The position numbers and the translations under genes were made by a program. The notes under the pieces were generated by a model. That model was not told the origin of the DNA, did no database searches, and saw only the letters and a list, made by a program, of their open reading frames with translations. 64,000 nucleotides of DNA from CAWKDC01 sp044445605 (GTDB taxonomy: Bacteria; Pseudomonadota; Gammaproteobacteria; JABCZS01), in the NCBI GenBank assembly GCA_044445605.1, contig JBIOEA010000003.1, positions 27,286-91,285 of the forward strand, in the 5' to 3' direction. Each line of letters begins with the position of its first letter. Position 1 is the stretch's first letter. This document shows, piece by piece, positions 52,013 through 61,142 of this stretch.

Positions 52013-52498
52013 TTAATATGCTGTTGCCGCAGGTGGTGGGCAGACAGGTTCCATGTGCCCGGGTTCACAGTACGCATGGACTGAGGGGCTACAAGTAGCT
52101 GTGATGCCAGAACCACACCTGGCCGTGGAACTCATACCGTCACACGAGGGGGTTGCGCCATTGGAGCAGGAAGGTGTTAGCGTAGTTGTTCCCGTAGTTG
52201 GTGCAAGGACGCATGCAGCGGCAAAGGTTACCTCAGGGATAGCAGTTGTCCCATTTATCGCATTTATTTGGCAGCCCGGTTTAAATCCTGTTTTGCATTC
52301 TGATAACTTATAACCAGTCGGGCATGCAGGGGAACTTGTAGCAGATGCGCAGGTGGGCTGTGGTCGTTTGAAATTTTGACCACCTTCAGAAGGCACAGCT
52401 ATGCAAAATACACCGCCACTCATTGCTGGCCCTGAATTTGCACCTAAACTCATTGAGAAGGCTAAGATTGACAGGGTGAGTAATTGCTTTAGTTTCAT
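52013..52498 (-). CDS. small cysteine-rich secreted protein (array member 2)
   Basis: 161 residues. The signal peptide MKLKQLLTLSILAFSMSLGA is nearly identical to that of member 3. The mature part has twelve cysteines: a copy of the PTCASATS...CPTG...CKTG module plus a C-terminal extension with further pairs (SCDGMSSTARCGSGITATC). The leader sequence AAGGATACCATC before the ATG is the same as in member 3, showing a recent duplication that included the ribosome site. Confidence 0.75.
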   Translation of the reverse strand: MKLKQLLTLSILAFSMSLGANSGPAMSGGVFCIAVPSEGGQNFKRPQPTCASATSSPACPTGYKLSECKTGFKPGCQINAINGTTAIPEVTFAAACVLAPTTGTTTLTPSCSNGATPSCDGMSSTARCGSGITATCSPSVHAYCEPGHMEPVCPPPAATAY

Positions 52499-52519
52499 GA
52501 TGGTATCCTTAGTGAATTG

Positions 52520-52825
52520 TTAGTGTGAGGTCAGAGGAGAACCGGGTGTCTTATTAACTGTAGCAGATACATTAGCTTCCTGACAAACGGCTACTGTCAC
52601 ACCCTCAACCTTTGAACAAACAGGTGTCTCTCCGGGAGGACACGTAGGCTTGGGAGCGGGTGTTGTGGCAGTTGGGCTATCAAGGGGGCAGGAAGGAGAA
52701 ACCGCTGTATCAGAGCCGCATATAGCTGCTTCATTTTGGGGGCACGCTGGGGCTATGCTGGCGGAGGCGACGAGACTGCATGAGCAGGCCAGGGCAATAA
52801 GTGAGAGCAATTTGATAAGTTTCAT
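52520..52825 (-). CDS. small cysteine-rich secreted protein (array member 1)
   Basis: 101 residues. Signal peptide MKLIKLLSLIALACSCSLVA (the cysteine after LALA could be a poor lipobox), then six mature cysteines spaced through a Pro/Thr-rich chain (CPQNEAAIC, SCPLDSP, TCPPGETPVC). More diverged from members 2 and 3 but with the same size, signal and layout. First gene of the array. Confidence 0.7.
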   Translation of the reverse strand: MKLIKLLSLIALACSCSLVASASIAPACPQNEAAICGSDTAVSPSCPLDSPTATTPAPKPTCPPGETPVCSKVEGVTVAVCQEANVSATVNKTPGSPLTSH

Positions 52826-52848
52826 GAGAGGTTTCCAATAATAATGTT

Positions 52849-52863
52849 ACTATTTAAAATAGT
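52849..52863. promoter_or_regulatory. palindrome between the cysteine-rich array and yaiI
   Basis: ACTATTT-A-AAATAGT is a perfect 7-bp dyad in the 85-bp gap between divergent genes, placed to act on either promoter. Confidence 0.45.
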
Positions 52864-52910
52864 GTAGCAGACGATCGACATCACGATAGAACCCAATAGA
52901 GGCAATAACC

Positions 52911-53363
52911 ATGCATATTCTTGTGGACGCAGATGCGTGTCCAAAGGTGATCAAAGAGATTATCTTTCGAGCGGCCATGCGGTTGAAAATCAAAACAACC
53001 TGCTTTGCCAACCATGCGATTCCTATCCCGCGTAGCCATTTCATTAAGCAAGTCCATGTCATGGGCGGGTTTGACGTCGCTGATCAAAAAATCATTGAAT
53101 TATGTGAACCCAATGATTTGGTGATCACGGCTGATATCCCCTTGGCTGCACTCGTGATTCAAAAAGGTGCATTTGCATTGAATCCGCGCGGCGAACTGTA
53201 TACCAAAAGCAATATTGGTCAAAGGCTGAAGATGCGTAATATGATGGATGCGTTGAGAGGTGCTGGGGAAAATACAGGCGGGCCCCCACCCATGAATAAA
53301 CAAGACCAACAGGCGTTTGGGAATGCGTTGGATCGGTTTCTTGTAGGGGCTAAACATCTTTAG
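52911..53363 (+). CDS. yaiI: YaiI/YqxD family (UPF0178) protein
   Basis: 150 residues. The conserved start ILVDADACPKVIKEII and ITADIPLAALVI place it in DUF188, a PIN-like fold of unknown function. GENTGGPPP and NALDRFL are the usual C-terminal elements. The last residues, VGAKHL, and the stop are encoded by a dispersed repeat. Confidence 0.9.
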   Translation: MHILVDADACPKVIKEIIFRAAMRLKIKTTCFANHAIPIPRSHFIKQVHVMGGFDVADQKIIELCEPNDLVITADIPLAALVIQKGAFALNPRGELYTKSNIGQRLKMRNMMDALRGAGENTGGPPPMNKQDQQAFGNALDRFLVGAKHL

Positions 53364-53367
53364 CCCT
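53343..53367. repeat. dispersed palindromic repeat, family 1, copy 5
   Basis: GTAGGGGCTAAA, CATC loop and TTTAGCCC. The paired G-to-T and C-to-A changes relative to other copies keep the stem intact. It forms the 3' end of yaiI. Confidence 0.85.
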
Positions 53368-53467
53368 TTTATCGATTCCGGATGGTTTAAAGTTATGTTT
53401 TTAACTTGTAACTGCTCAAGAAATCTGGTATTCTAGGCCCCAAGCTATTGAAACAGAGGGTTGAGCG

Positions 53468-55390
53468 ATGCTGGTTTTAAATATGAGTTTATTAAACGAG
53501 ATAAAGGCTAAATTAGTTACGATGGCAGGCTCGACCACTGAATCGGAAGAAAGGGTTGCAATGGCGAAGCACATTCTCAACCTGATGAGCAAACATTTGG
53601 GAAAAGACTACGAACCCAATACAGATAAAAATAGTACCTTTGCTAACGCTTTCAAAGATGCCCTGTACCGATTTTTTAATATTCGTTTTGCTCCAGGGTA
53701 TCGGTACGATGCATTATTGTACTCATTGGCCGGGCTGGTGAGGGTTGAAGGTGAATTCGACGCAATGATCTTTAAACGCTTTGATCTGTCGTATGAAACC
53801 ACGATCGGATTGATGTTGAAGGCAATATCAAACAATAAATCTAATCATAATGGCGATATTGAGCTCAATGAAATAGGCTCAGACATACTGTCTTGCTACC
53901 AACTCTCCGAGAATAACGATTGTATACCCTCATTGGCATTGTTCATAAAATCAAAACCCATTGATGAGGATTTGTACGTAAGATTATTAAATATTGCAGC
54001 TTTGACACCCGAACAAAACAACAACATGGACTGGTTGGTTGACTATAGGTATTTACACTTTATCAATAATATTTTTAATAAGGCAACCGAAGTTAATGGT
54101 AATGGTAATGGTAATGCATTTCTAACTGCCAATGTATTTCGATTTCTGATTAAAAATGGATTTGATTTAAATGGTAAGTACAACGGTCAAACCTTATTAC
54201 ATTACGCTGCGGGACTTGCATGGTGGGAAGTGGTTGATGCTATTCTGGATAGCCCAACATTCAATCAGCACAATGCTATTGGAAGAGACGGCCTCACCGC
54301 GGCACATATTATGGCAAGAAATTCGAATTATAATGATAATCATAACTTTGAACAGCCGTTCAAAAAGCTTATTAATAAAATGAGTATAGAAGCCTTAAGT
54401 AGCAACTCCAATGAAGGCAGAGCAGCGCTTTTCTTTGCGCGATATAACGAAAGGGCTACCGTTTTATTGATTAAAAAAGGTGTGGATATATCCGAAAGGC
54501 ATGGAGTGGCATGGGGAATTAATACCGATTCGCTGCGCAATTATCGATTCAAATTGAATATTCTCCATGTTTTTTCTATCAAGTTATGGTGGGATGCGAT
54601 AGATGCTATTCTTGATAGACACGATTTTGATAAGCGGTGGAATGCTTGCTATCCAATAATGGAAACTGCGCTCGCCCAACTCGTACATGCCGCAGAGGAC
54701 GAAAAGCAAATTGGAGTCGTAAAAAAATTGTATGCTCGAATAGTGGAATACCAAAAATTTTTATTCAAGTGTGAGATCTCTTCGACAATAGCTCTTTTGA
54801 TTGAAAAATGTGATATTGATTTATCATCACGAGATGATGAGCAAAATAATATCCTTCATACTGCTGCGGAAAAAGGATGGTGGGATGTGATTGAGGCTAG
54901 CCTTGCTAGAGCTGATTATACGGTGTATTACTTCAGTAATAGTGAAGGACCTACTGTTGTATCTATGCTTAAGTTGAAAGTGAAAAATAAAGAACAATTA
55001 GAAATTTATATAAAAATGATTGACAAATTTCCGCGTGATGGATTTGGTGACAAACGGTTTTATGATGAGGCACTCAGGCTGGCGGTTGATTTAAAAGAGC
55101 ATGAAATAGCGGCCATGTTAGTTAATGCAGGCGCACCACCCTATGCCATTGACCACTATGGCAAAAACCTACGGCAAATTGCAAATGAACATAACTGGAC
55201 AGATGTGTGCGAAGCATTAGACAAGAGAGGGTTTATGCTGCAGCCTGCATATGGGTTACAAGCTGGTAGTTCGGTCTTCTTGATTTCCAATGCTGCGAGC
55301 AGTTCAACATCATTCGGCGTTGTTAATCAAAATACCAATAGCAATCAAAATGATTCGAAAAAGAGTGGTTCAATTAAAAACGGGATCTAA
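53468..55390 (+). CDS. ankyrin-repeat protein, effector-like
   Basis: 640 residues with GAGGG 7 nt before the ATG. The N-terminal about 230 residues are helical and unrecognised. Degenerate ankyrin repeats follow: NGQTLLHYAAGLAWWEVVDA, LNILHVFSIKLWWDAIDAIL, NNILHTAAEKGWWDVIEASL, and EIAAMLVNAGAPPYAIDHYG. A Ser/Asn-rich tail closes the protein. It is markedly AT-rich with Asn-rich stretches. Ankyrin proteins of this kind bind eukaryotic proteins in intracellular bacteria; secretion here is inferred. Confidence 0.8.
   Translation: MLVLNMSLLNEIKAKLVTMAGSTTESEERVAMAKHILNLMSKHLGKDYEPNTDKNSTFANAFKDALYRFFNIRFAPGYRYDALLYSLAGLVRVEGEFDAMIFKRFDLSYETTIGLMLKAISNNKSNHNGDIELNEIGSDILSCYQLSENNDCIPSLALFIKSKPIDEDLYVRLLNIAALTPEQNNNMDWLVDYRYLHFINNIFNKATEVNGNGNGNAFLTANVFRFLIKNGFDLNGKYNGQTLLHYAAGLAWWEVVDAILDSPTFNQHNAIGRDGLTAAHIMARNSNYNDNHNFEQPFKKLINKMSIEALSSNSNEGRAALFFARYNERATVLLIKKGVDISERHGVAWGINTDSLRNYRFKLNILHVFSIKLWWDAIDAILDRHDFDKRWNACYPIMETALAQLVHAAEDEKQIGVVKKLYARIVEYQKFLFKCEISSTIALLIEKCDIDLSSRDDEQNNILHTAAEKGWWDVIEASLARADYTVYYFSNSEGPTVVSMLKLKVKNKEQLEIYIKMIDKFPRDGFGDKRFYDEALRLAVDLKEHEIAAMLVNAGAPPYAIDHYGKNLRQIANEHNWTDVCEALDKRGFMLQPAYGLQAGSSVFLISNAASSSTSFGVVNQNTNSNQNDSKKSGSIKNGI
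54095..54115 (+). repeat. 6-bp tandem repeat in the ankyrin gene
   Basis: AATGGT three times plus a partial fourth, encoding NGNGNGN. In frame, so slippage changes only the loop length. Confidence 0.7.
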
Positions 55391-56358
55391 ATTTTCTTCA
55401 GATATACATGCTCAATACCATGATCCGCGCCTTTTTCCAAGATGAGCTCAGCGCGGAATTTATAAGGCAAGATATTCTTTTCAAGATTGGGAGCATTGAC
55501 TGTTTCCCAGACATGGCTGGCAAAGGCGAAGGCTTCATCGTCAGGCATGGAGGTGAATTGGTAGAAAAACAAATCGGGACGTCCGCGCGCTTGCTCACGA
55601 AAGGCTCGGAAGCGTTCTAGGAACCAACTTTTAATGATAGGGGTCGGTGCATCCACAAAAATATTGAAATCAATGAAATCGGAGGCATAGACGCGACGTG
55701 TTGATGAAATATCACCGGTTTGGAGGATATTCAATCCCTCGATGATCACAATATCAGGCGATTCGATACGAACGACCTCATCCGTCATATCGTAAACAGC
55801 ATGCGAATAGACGGGCATGCTGACATTTTCCTTACCGGACTTGAGGTCACTCAAAAATTGAAGAAGGGCTTGGCGATCATAACTTTCGGGGAAGCCTTTG
55901 CGGGGCATCAACCCCTTGGCTTCCAGGACCTTGCCTGGGTACAAAAAACCGTCTGTCGAAACGAGGTCAACTTTAGGATGATTAGGCCACCGAGACAGCA
56001 AGGTTTGGAGTATGCGGCTGGTGGTGCTTTTGCCCACGGCGACGCTGCCAGAAACCCCGATGATGTAAGGTACCTTGGGAACGCTTTTGTGTAGAAACCG
56101 GTTCGTGGTGGTATGAAGGCTTTGTGTTTCAGTGACATAAAGATGTAAAAGGCGCGAAAGGGGTAGATAAATATCCTCAGCTTCTGGGATAGAAATGGAT
56201 TCGTTGAAGCCACGCAGTGTGACTAATTCTGCTTCGGTGAGTAAAAGCTGCGTGTCGCCACGATACTGGCGCCATTCTTCTCGAGTAAAATGCATGTAGG
56301 GGGAAGTGGCCATGCGGGACAGTATATCATCATCAACCGACTTGTAGGGGCGAAACAT
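55387..56358 (-). CDS. coaA: type I pantothenate kinase CoaA
   Basis: Phosphorylates pantothenate, the first step of coenzyme A synthesis. 323 residues from ATG 56358. P-loop GVSGSVAVGKSTTSRIL, LVSTDGFLYPG, FPESYDRQALLQFL, and IVIIEGLNILQ. The first residues MFRPYK and the AAGGGCG ribosome site come from a family-1 repeat; if ATG 56313 is used instead the N-terminus is MATSPYMHFTREEWRQYR, close to the E. coli start, but there is no ribosome site there. It converges on the ankyrin gene with a 4-nt overlap. Confidence 0.93.
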   Translation of the reverse strand: MFRPYKSVDDDILSRMATSPYMHFTREEWRQYRGDTQLLLTEAELVTLRGFNESISIPEAEDIYLPLSRLLHLYVTETQSLHTTTNRFLHKSVPKVPYIIGVSGSVAVGKSTTSRILQTLLSRWPNHPKVDLVSTDGFLYPGKVLEAKGLMPRKGFPESYDRQALLQFLSDLKSGKENVSMPVYSHAVYDMTDEVVRIESPDIVIIEGLNILQTGDISSTRRVYASDFIDFNIFVDAPTPIIKSWFLERFRAFREQARGRPDLFFYQFTSMPDDEAFAFASHVWETVNAPNLEKNILPYKFRAELILEKGADHGIEHVYLKKI

Positions 56359-56368
56359 CTTTCGCCCT
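56344..56368. repeat. dispersed palindromic repeat, family 1, copy 6
   Basis: GTAGGGGCGAAA, CATC loop and TTTCGCCC, followed by TTTT. It overlaps the coaA start region. Confidence 0.85.
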
Positions 56369-56387
56369 TTTCAAAAGAAACCGCATC

Positions 56388-56416
56388 TTTACGTCTCATC
56401 TATATAGGTATACAAT
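56388..56416 (+). promoter_or_regulatory. promoter of the mucD-lepA cluster
   Basis: TTTACG (56388-56393), a 17-nt spacer and TACAAT (56411-56416). It resembles a sigma70 promoter and shows no sigmaE GGAACTT element. GGAGGGA is a strong ribosome site before ATG 56445. Confidence 0.5.
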
Positions 56417-56444
56417 TAGTCGGTCTTTCAGGAGGGAACATATC

Positions 56445-57866
56445 ATGTTAATCAATAAAATAGCCAAGTTTTTTTACGTGGCATTGTTTGTTGTTGCATT
56501 GGAAGCAGTTGCTGATTTACCTGACTTTTCTGGTTATGCCGAAAGTCTGAGTCCAGCTGTTGTGAACATCAGCACGACGCGCACGATCAAAGGCGGACAA
56601 GGTGGCCCCGCCATGTTTGGTGGCAACCCTGATGCACAAGAATTCAATGAAATCATTCAGCGGTTTTTCGGTCAAGGCATGATGCCTCCGGGTCGAGGGC
56701 CTGATTACAATGCAGAATCATTAGGTTCTGGTTTTATCATTTCAGATGATGGTTACATCTTGACGAATAATCATGTGATTCACGAAGCCGACAAGATCAT
56801 TGTTGGGTTGAGTGACGGTGTTGATTATCCTGCGAAAGTGGTGGGAACAGATCCTACGAGTGATTTAGCCTTATTGAAAGTGGATGTTGGCCATAAATTG
56901 CCATACCTAACCTTTGGGTCTTCTGCCAATTTGAAGGTCGGCGAATGGGTATTTGCGATCGGCTCTCCCTTTGGTTTTGATTACAGTGTCACGCAAGGGA
57001 TTGTCAGCGCGAAAGGCCGTGGTTTGAATACGGATAAATACATTCCCTTTATTCAGACGGACGTTGCGATTAACCCTGGGAGTTCGGGGGGTCCGTTATT
57101 CAATATGAAAGGGGAAGTGGTTGGGGTTAACTCACAAATTGTTTCTCGCAGCGGTGGTTATTTAGGTTTATCATTTGCCATTCCATCTGACGTTGCAAAA
57201 GATGTCATTGAGCAATTAAAGAAGAACGGTAAAGTAGAACGCGGCTGGTTGGGTGTATCTTTCCAGCAAATGGACAAAGATCTCGCTGAATCCTTCGGGC
57301 TATCGCAACCGAAAGGGGCGTTGGTGGCTGAGGTGATGGAAGGCAGTCCAGCGGCTAAAGCTGGCCTGAAGAGCGGGGATATCATCATGAAGTTTGAGGA
57401 TCATCCGATTGCATCTGCCAGCGACTTACCACACTTGGTTGGCTTCACGAAGCCTGGTACAACCGTGAAGTTGGAAGTGCTGCGTAAAGGTGACACGAAG
57501 ACAATGAACTTGACGGTCGGCGCACTGGCTCAGGAAAATGAAGAAGCGCCCGTGAAACATGGTGAAAAAGTGAAGGCTAATTTCTTAGGCATCGAAGTGC
57601 GTGATTTGTCACAAGATGAGAAGAAGCAATTGGAAATCACTCAAGGTGTATTGATTGAGCGTTTAGGGGCAGATAGTCCTGCGGCACGCATTGGTTTGCG
57701 TCCAGGCGATGTGATTTTCATGTTGAACAATGTGGAATTAAAAGACAAGGCTGACTTTGATAAAGCAGCGGCGGCGATTAAACCCAATACGGTTGTATCG
57801 ATGTTGATGGGGCGTCGTGGTCTTGGCCAGCGCTACTTAGCCATTCGCATTCCCGATATGGAATAG
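56445..57866 (+). CDS. mucD: periplasmic serine protease MucD/DegP
   Basis: 473 residues. Signal peptide about 1-23, then a trypsin-like domain with triad His110 (TNNHVIHEAD), Asp140 (DPTSDLALLKV) and Ser214 (NPGSSGGPLF), then two PDZ domains (about 265-355: GWLGVSFQQMD, and 375-470: FLGIEVRDLS). It degrades misfolded envelope proteins. Followed by lepA, the Pseudomonas-type order. Its normal upstream partners mucABC are missing. Confidence 0.93.
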   Translation: MLINKIAKFFYVALFVVALEAVADLPDFSGYAESLSPAVVNISTTRTIKGGQGGPAMFGGNPDAQEFNEIIQRFFGQGMMPPGRGPDYNAESLGSGFIISDDGYILTNNHVIHEADKIIVGLSDGVDYPAKVVGTDPTSDLALLKVDVGHKLPYLTFGSSANLKVGEWVFAIGSPFGFDYSVTQGIVSAKGRGLNTDKYIPFIQTDVAINPGSSGGPLFNMKGEVVGVNSQIVSRSGGYLGLSFAIPSDVAKDVIEQLKKNGKVERGWLGVSFQQMDKDLAESFGLSQPKGALVAEVMEGSPAAKAGLKSGDIIMKFEDHPIASASDLPHLVGFTKPGTTVKLEVLRKGDTKTMNLTVGALAQENEEAPVKHGEKVKANFLGIEVRDLSQDEKKQLEITQGVLIERLGADSPAARIGLRPGDVIFMLNNVELKDKADFDKAAAAIKPNTVVSMLMGRRGLGQRYLAIRIPDME

Positions 57867-57893
57867 TGATTATTTTTGATGTAAGAGATGTGA

Positions 57894-59684
57894 ATGAAGA
57901 ATATACGTAACTTTTCGATTATTGCCCATATTGACCATGGCAAATCGACGCTCGCCGATCGCATTATTCAGTTGTGCGGCGGGCTCGAGGCGCGCGAGAT
58001 GCAGGAGCAGGTGTTGGACTCCATGGATATCGAGCGTGAGCGCGGTATTACGATTAAGGCACAGTGCGTATCGTTGAATTACACATCGAAAAGTGGCCAG
58101 GTATATCTGTTGAATTTCATCGATACGCCCGGTCACGTTGACTTTTCATACGAAGTATCCCGATCATTAGCCGCCTGCGAAGGTGCGCTATTGGTCGTGG
58201 ATGCCAGCCAAGGGGTGGAAGCGCAAACCGTGGCGAACTGCTATACAGCGATCGAACAAGGCTTGGAAGTGGTTCCTGTCTTGAACAAAATCGATTTGCC
58301 ACAAGCAGAACCTGAGCGTGTGAAATTTGAAATTGAAGATATCATTGGCATTGATGCAAAAGATGCTACACCCGTGAGCGCGAAAATGGGTATTGGTATT
58401 GATGAAGCATTAGAAACATTGATTGCACGTGTTCCCCCACCCGTGGGTGACCCAGATGCACCTTTACAAGCCTTGATCATCGATTCCTGGTTTGACACAT
58501 ACCTTGGTGTGGTTTCGTTAGTACGTATTAAAAATGGCGTGCTGAAAAAGGGCGACAAGATTCGCGTGATGTCGACCGGTAAAATTTATGAAGCGGGTAC
58601 TGTGGGTATATTTACGCCTAAGCGTAAAGAAAAGGACATGCTCAAGACAGGTGAAGTTGGTTATGTTGTTGCTGGCGTAAAAGAAGTCACGGGAGCCCCT
58701 GTGGGTGACACGCTGACATCCGCTGTGCATGGCTCTGACGTTGCATTACCCGGGTTTAAACGTGTGCATCCCCAGGTATACGCAGGCTTATTTCCTGTAG
58801 ATTCGACGGACTATGAAGATTTTCGTGAAGCATTATCCAAATTATGTTTAAACGATGCAGCATTGATGTACGAGCCCGAAACATCGACTGCCTTGGGCTT
58901 TGGTTTCCGTTGTGGCTTTCTCGGGTTATTGCACATGGAAATCGTGCAAGAGCGTTTGGAACGTGAATACGATCTTGACCTCATCACCACGCCACCGACG
59001 GTTATATATGAAGTCGTGGACAACACAGGCACGGTATCGCATATTTCCAACCCTGAAGATTTGCCTGAACCGGGCGCTATTCGTGAATTCCGTGAACCTA
59101 TTGCGACGGTTAACATTCTCGTTCCGCAAGATTATTTAGGAAACGTGATCACGCTGTGCATTGAAAAGCGTGGCGTTCAGAAGAAAATGCATTATACCGG
59201 TCGACAAGTATCGTTGACTTACGAAATCCCGATGAACGAGGTCGTGTTGGATTTCTTTGATCGTTTGAAATCCTGTTCACGCGGCTATGCATCATTGGAC
59301 TATCATTTTTCATATTTCCAGCTTTCTGATCTTGTGAAGTTGGATATTATGATTAATGGTGAAAAGGTGGATGCATTGTCATTAATTGTGCACCGCAGCA
59401 TATCGCAGTCACGCGGCAGAGATTTAGCGGACCGCATGAAAGAATTGATTCCACGTCAGATGTTCGATGTGGCGATTCAAGCAGCCATTGGCGCGCAGGT
59501 GATTGCCCGCACCAACGTGAAAGCATTACGTAAAAACGTGATCGCAAAATGTTATGGTGGGGATATATCACGTAAACGCAAATTGCTGGAAAAGCAAAAG
59601 AAAGGTAAAAAGCGCATGAAGCAGATTGGACGAGTTGAAGTGCCGCAAGAGGCTTTTCTTGCCATATTAAAAGTGGGTAAATAA
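57894..59684 (+). CDS. lepA: elongation factor 4 (LepA)
   Basis: 596 residues. Translational GTPase that back-translocates stalled ribosomes and assists initiation. G1 AHIDHGKST, G2 region RERGITIKAQ, G3 DTPGHVDFSYEV, G4 NKIDLP. The LepA-specific C-terminus includes ISRKRKLLEKQKKGKKRMKQ. It follows mucD by 27 nt and precedes lepB by 2 nt. Confidence 0.97.
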   Translation: MKNIRNFSIIAHIDHGKSTLADRIIQLCGGLEAREMQEQVLDSMDIERERGITIKAQCVSLNYTSKSGQVYLLNFIDTPGHVDFSYEVSRSLAACEGALLVVDASQGVEAQTVANCYTAIEQGLEVVPVLNKIDLPQAEPERVKFEIEDIIGIDAKDATPVSAKMGIGIDEALETLIARVPPPVGDPDAPLQALIIDSWFDTYLGVVSLVRIKNGVLKKGDKIRVMSTGKIYEAGTVGIFTPKRKEKDMLKTGEVGYVVAGVKEVTGAPVGDTLTSAVHGSDVALPGFKRVHPQVYAGLFPVDSTDYEDFREALSKLCLNDAALMYEPETSTALGFGFRCGFLGLLHMEIVQERLEREYDLDLITTPPTVIYEVVDNTGTVSHISNPEDLPEPGAIREFREPIATVNILVPQDYLGNVITLCIEKRGVQKKMHYTGRQVSLTYEIPMNEVVLDFFDRLKSCSRGYASLDYHFSYFQLSDLVKLDIMINGEKVDALSLIVHRSISQSRGRDLADRMKELIPRQMFDVAIQAAIGAQVIARTNVKALRKNVIAKCYGGDISRKRKLLEKQKKGKKRMKQIGRVEVPQEAFLAILKVGK

Positions 59685-59686
59685 TC

Positions 59687-60451
59687 ATGTATTTTGATTT
59701 TTCGGGTTTACTGTTTATATTGGCTGTGCTGACGACATTGGTTGTGGTTGTCGATGTACTCTTTTTTAAAAAAGAGCGGGGCGATGCGAAGATGCCCTGG
59801 TTGTTATCCACTGCGTATGAATTATTCCCAGTCTTTTTGATTGTGTTTGCGATCCGTACGTTTGTGATTGAGCCTTACCGCATTCCATCGGGTTCGATGA
59901 AGCCAACGCTGGTGGAAGGCGATTTTGTATTGGTGAATAAATTGAGTTATGGCTGGTACTTCCCTTACATTGATAAGCGCGTGACGCTCGGTCAAGCACC
60001 TGAGCGTGGGGATGTAGTGGTGTTCCGTAATCCAGCGCGCCCCACACAGAACTTTATCAAACGGGTGATTGGTTTACCTGGCGATAAGATTGTGTACCAG
60101 AACAAAAATTTGTTTATTAATGGTAAGCCCGTCAAAGAAACATTCATTGAATCTACCTACGTGGATCCATTGGATGGCACACCGTATTTTGTACGGATGT
60201 TTGACGAGCAATTAGATGATGTGACGCACAAAATTTATGAGCGTCCTGGTCGCGGTTTAGAGTTTGAAGGAACGGTTCCTGCAAACAGTTATTTTGTGAT
60301 GGGTGACAATCGCGATGACAGTGGTGATAGCCGCGTATTTGGCTATTTGCCTGATGCCTTATTGAAGGGCAATGCATTCAGAATCATGATCAGTGTAGAC
60401 ACGAAAAAGGTCGATCTACGATGGAACCGCACGGGGGCAAAGATTGAGTAA
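59687..60451 (+). CDS. lepB: signal peptidase I
   Basis: 254 residues. Two N-terminal membrane helices, then the catalytic dyad Ser70 in YRIPSGSMKPTL and Lys125 in NFIKRVIGLPGD. Box E is GDNRDDSGDSRVFGYL. Cleaves signal peptides of exported proteins. Overlaps rnc by 8 nt. Confidence 0.96.
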   Translation: MYFDFSGLLFILAVLTTLVVVVDVLFFKKERGDAKMPWLLSTAYELFPVFLIVFAIRTFVIEPYRIPSGSMKPTLVEGDFVLVNKLSYGWYFPYIDKRVTLGQAPERGDVVVFRNPARPTQNFIKRVIGLPGDKIVYQNKNLFINGKPVKETFIESTYVDPLDGTPYFVRMFDEQLDDVTHKIYERPGRGLEFEGTVPANSYFVMGDNRDDSGDSRVFGYLPDALLKGNAFRIMISVDTKKVDLRWNRTGAKIE

Positions 60452-61142
60452 AAAGGCAACTGATCAAAAGTCATTAGTGCCGCTGCAGGCGGCCATCGGA
60501 TACAAATTTCAAGATTTGGAGTTGTTGACGCGAGCGCTGACGCATTGCAGCGTTGGCCCGCAGAATAACGAGCGATTTGAGTTTTTAGGGGATTCACTGA
60601 TAAATTTAGTGATGGCAGAGGCCTTGTACCAAAAATTCCCACGCGCCAGTGAAGGCGAATTAACACGATTACGCGCCATGTGTGTCAAGGGTGATACCCT
60701 GGCTGAGATTGCGGACGTGTTCAAGCTGGGTGATTATTTAAAATTAGGCATTGGCGAGTTGAAGAGTGGGGGGGCAAAACGTCCATCGATTCTTGCGGAC
60801 GCGTTGGAAGCAACCATTGCAGCCATTTACCTCGATGCGAATTTTGAAGCCATGAGGCAATGCGTCCTGAAATGGTACGAAGCCCGCTTAGACACCATGA
60901 CATTATCGATGACTCAGAAAGACCCGAAAACACAACTGCAGGAATGGTTGCAGGGGCGCAAGTTAGCGTTACCTGTGTACACCGTGGTTGAGATTGAGGG
61001 TGATTCACATCAGCAAGCATTTCGCGTTCAATGCGATATAGCATCACCGGTATTTTCTGCAGAAGGACGTGGTGAGAGCCGTCGCAAAGCAGAACAAGAA
61101 GCCGCCGAAAAAGTACTAGAGTTTTTAAAACATGACAAATAA
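60444..61142 (+). CDS. rnc: ribonuclease III
   Basis: 232 residues from TTG 60444, a non-ATG start supported by the match SKKATDQKSLVPLQAAIGYK to family N-termini and by GGGGGC upstream. RNase III signature NERFEFLGDSLINLVMAEAL; a double-stranded RNA-binding domain is at about 160-230 (DPKTQLQEWLQGRKLALPVY, SRRKAEQEAAEKVLEFL). Processes rRNA and structured mRNAs. Overlaps era by 11 nt. Confidence 0.95.
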   Translation: MSKKATDQKSLVPLQAAIGYKFQDLELLTRALTHCSVGPQNNERFEFLGDSLINLVMAEALYQKFPRASEGELTRLRAMCVKGDTLAEIADVFKLGDYLKLGIGELKSGGAKRPSILADALEATIAAIYLDANFEAMRQCVLKWYEARLDTMTLSMTQKDPKTQLQEWLQGRKLALPVYTVVEIEGDSHQQAFRVQCDIASPVFSAEGRGESRRKAEQEAAEKVLEFLKHDK

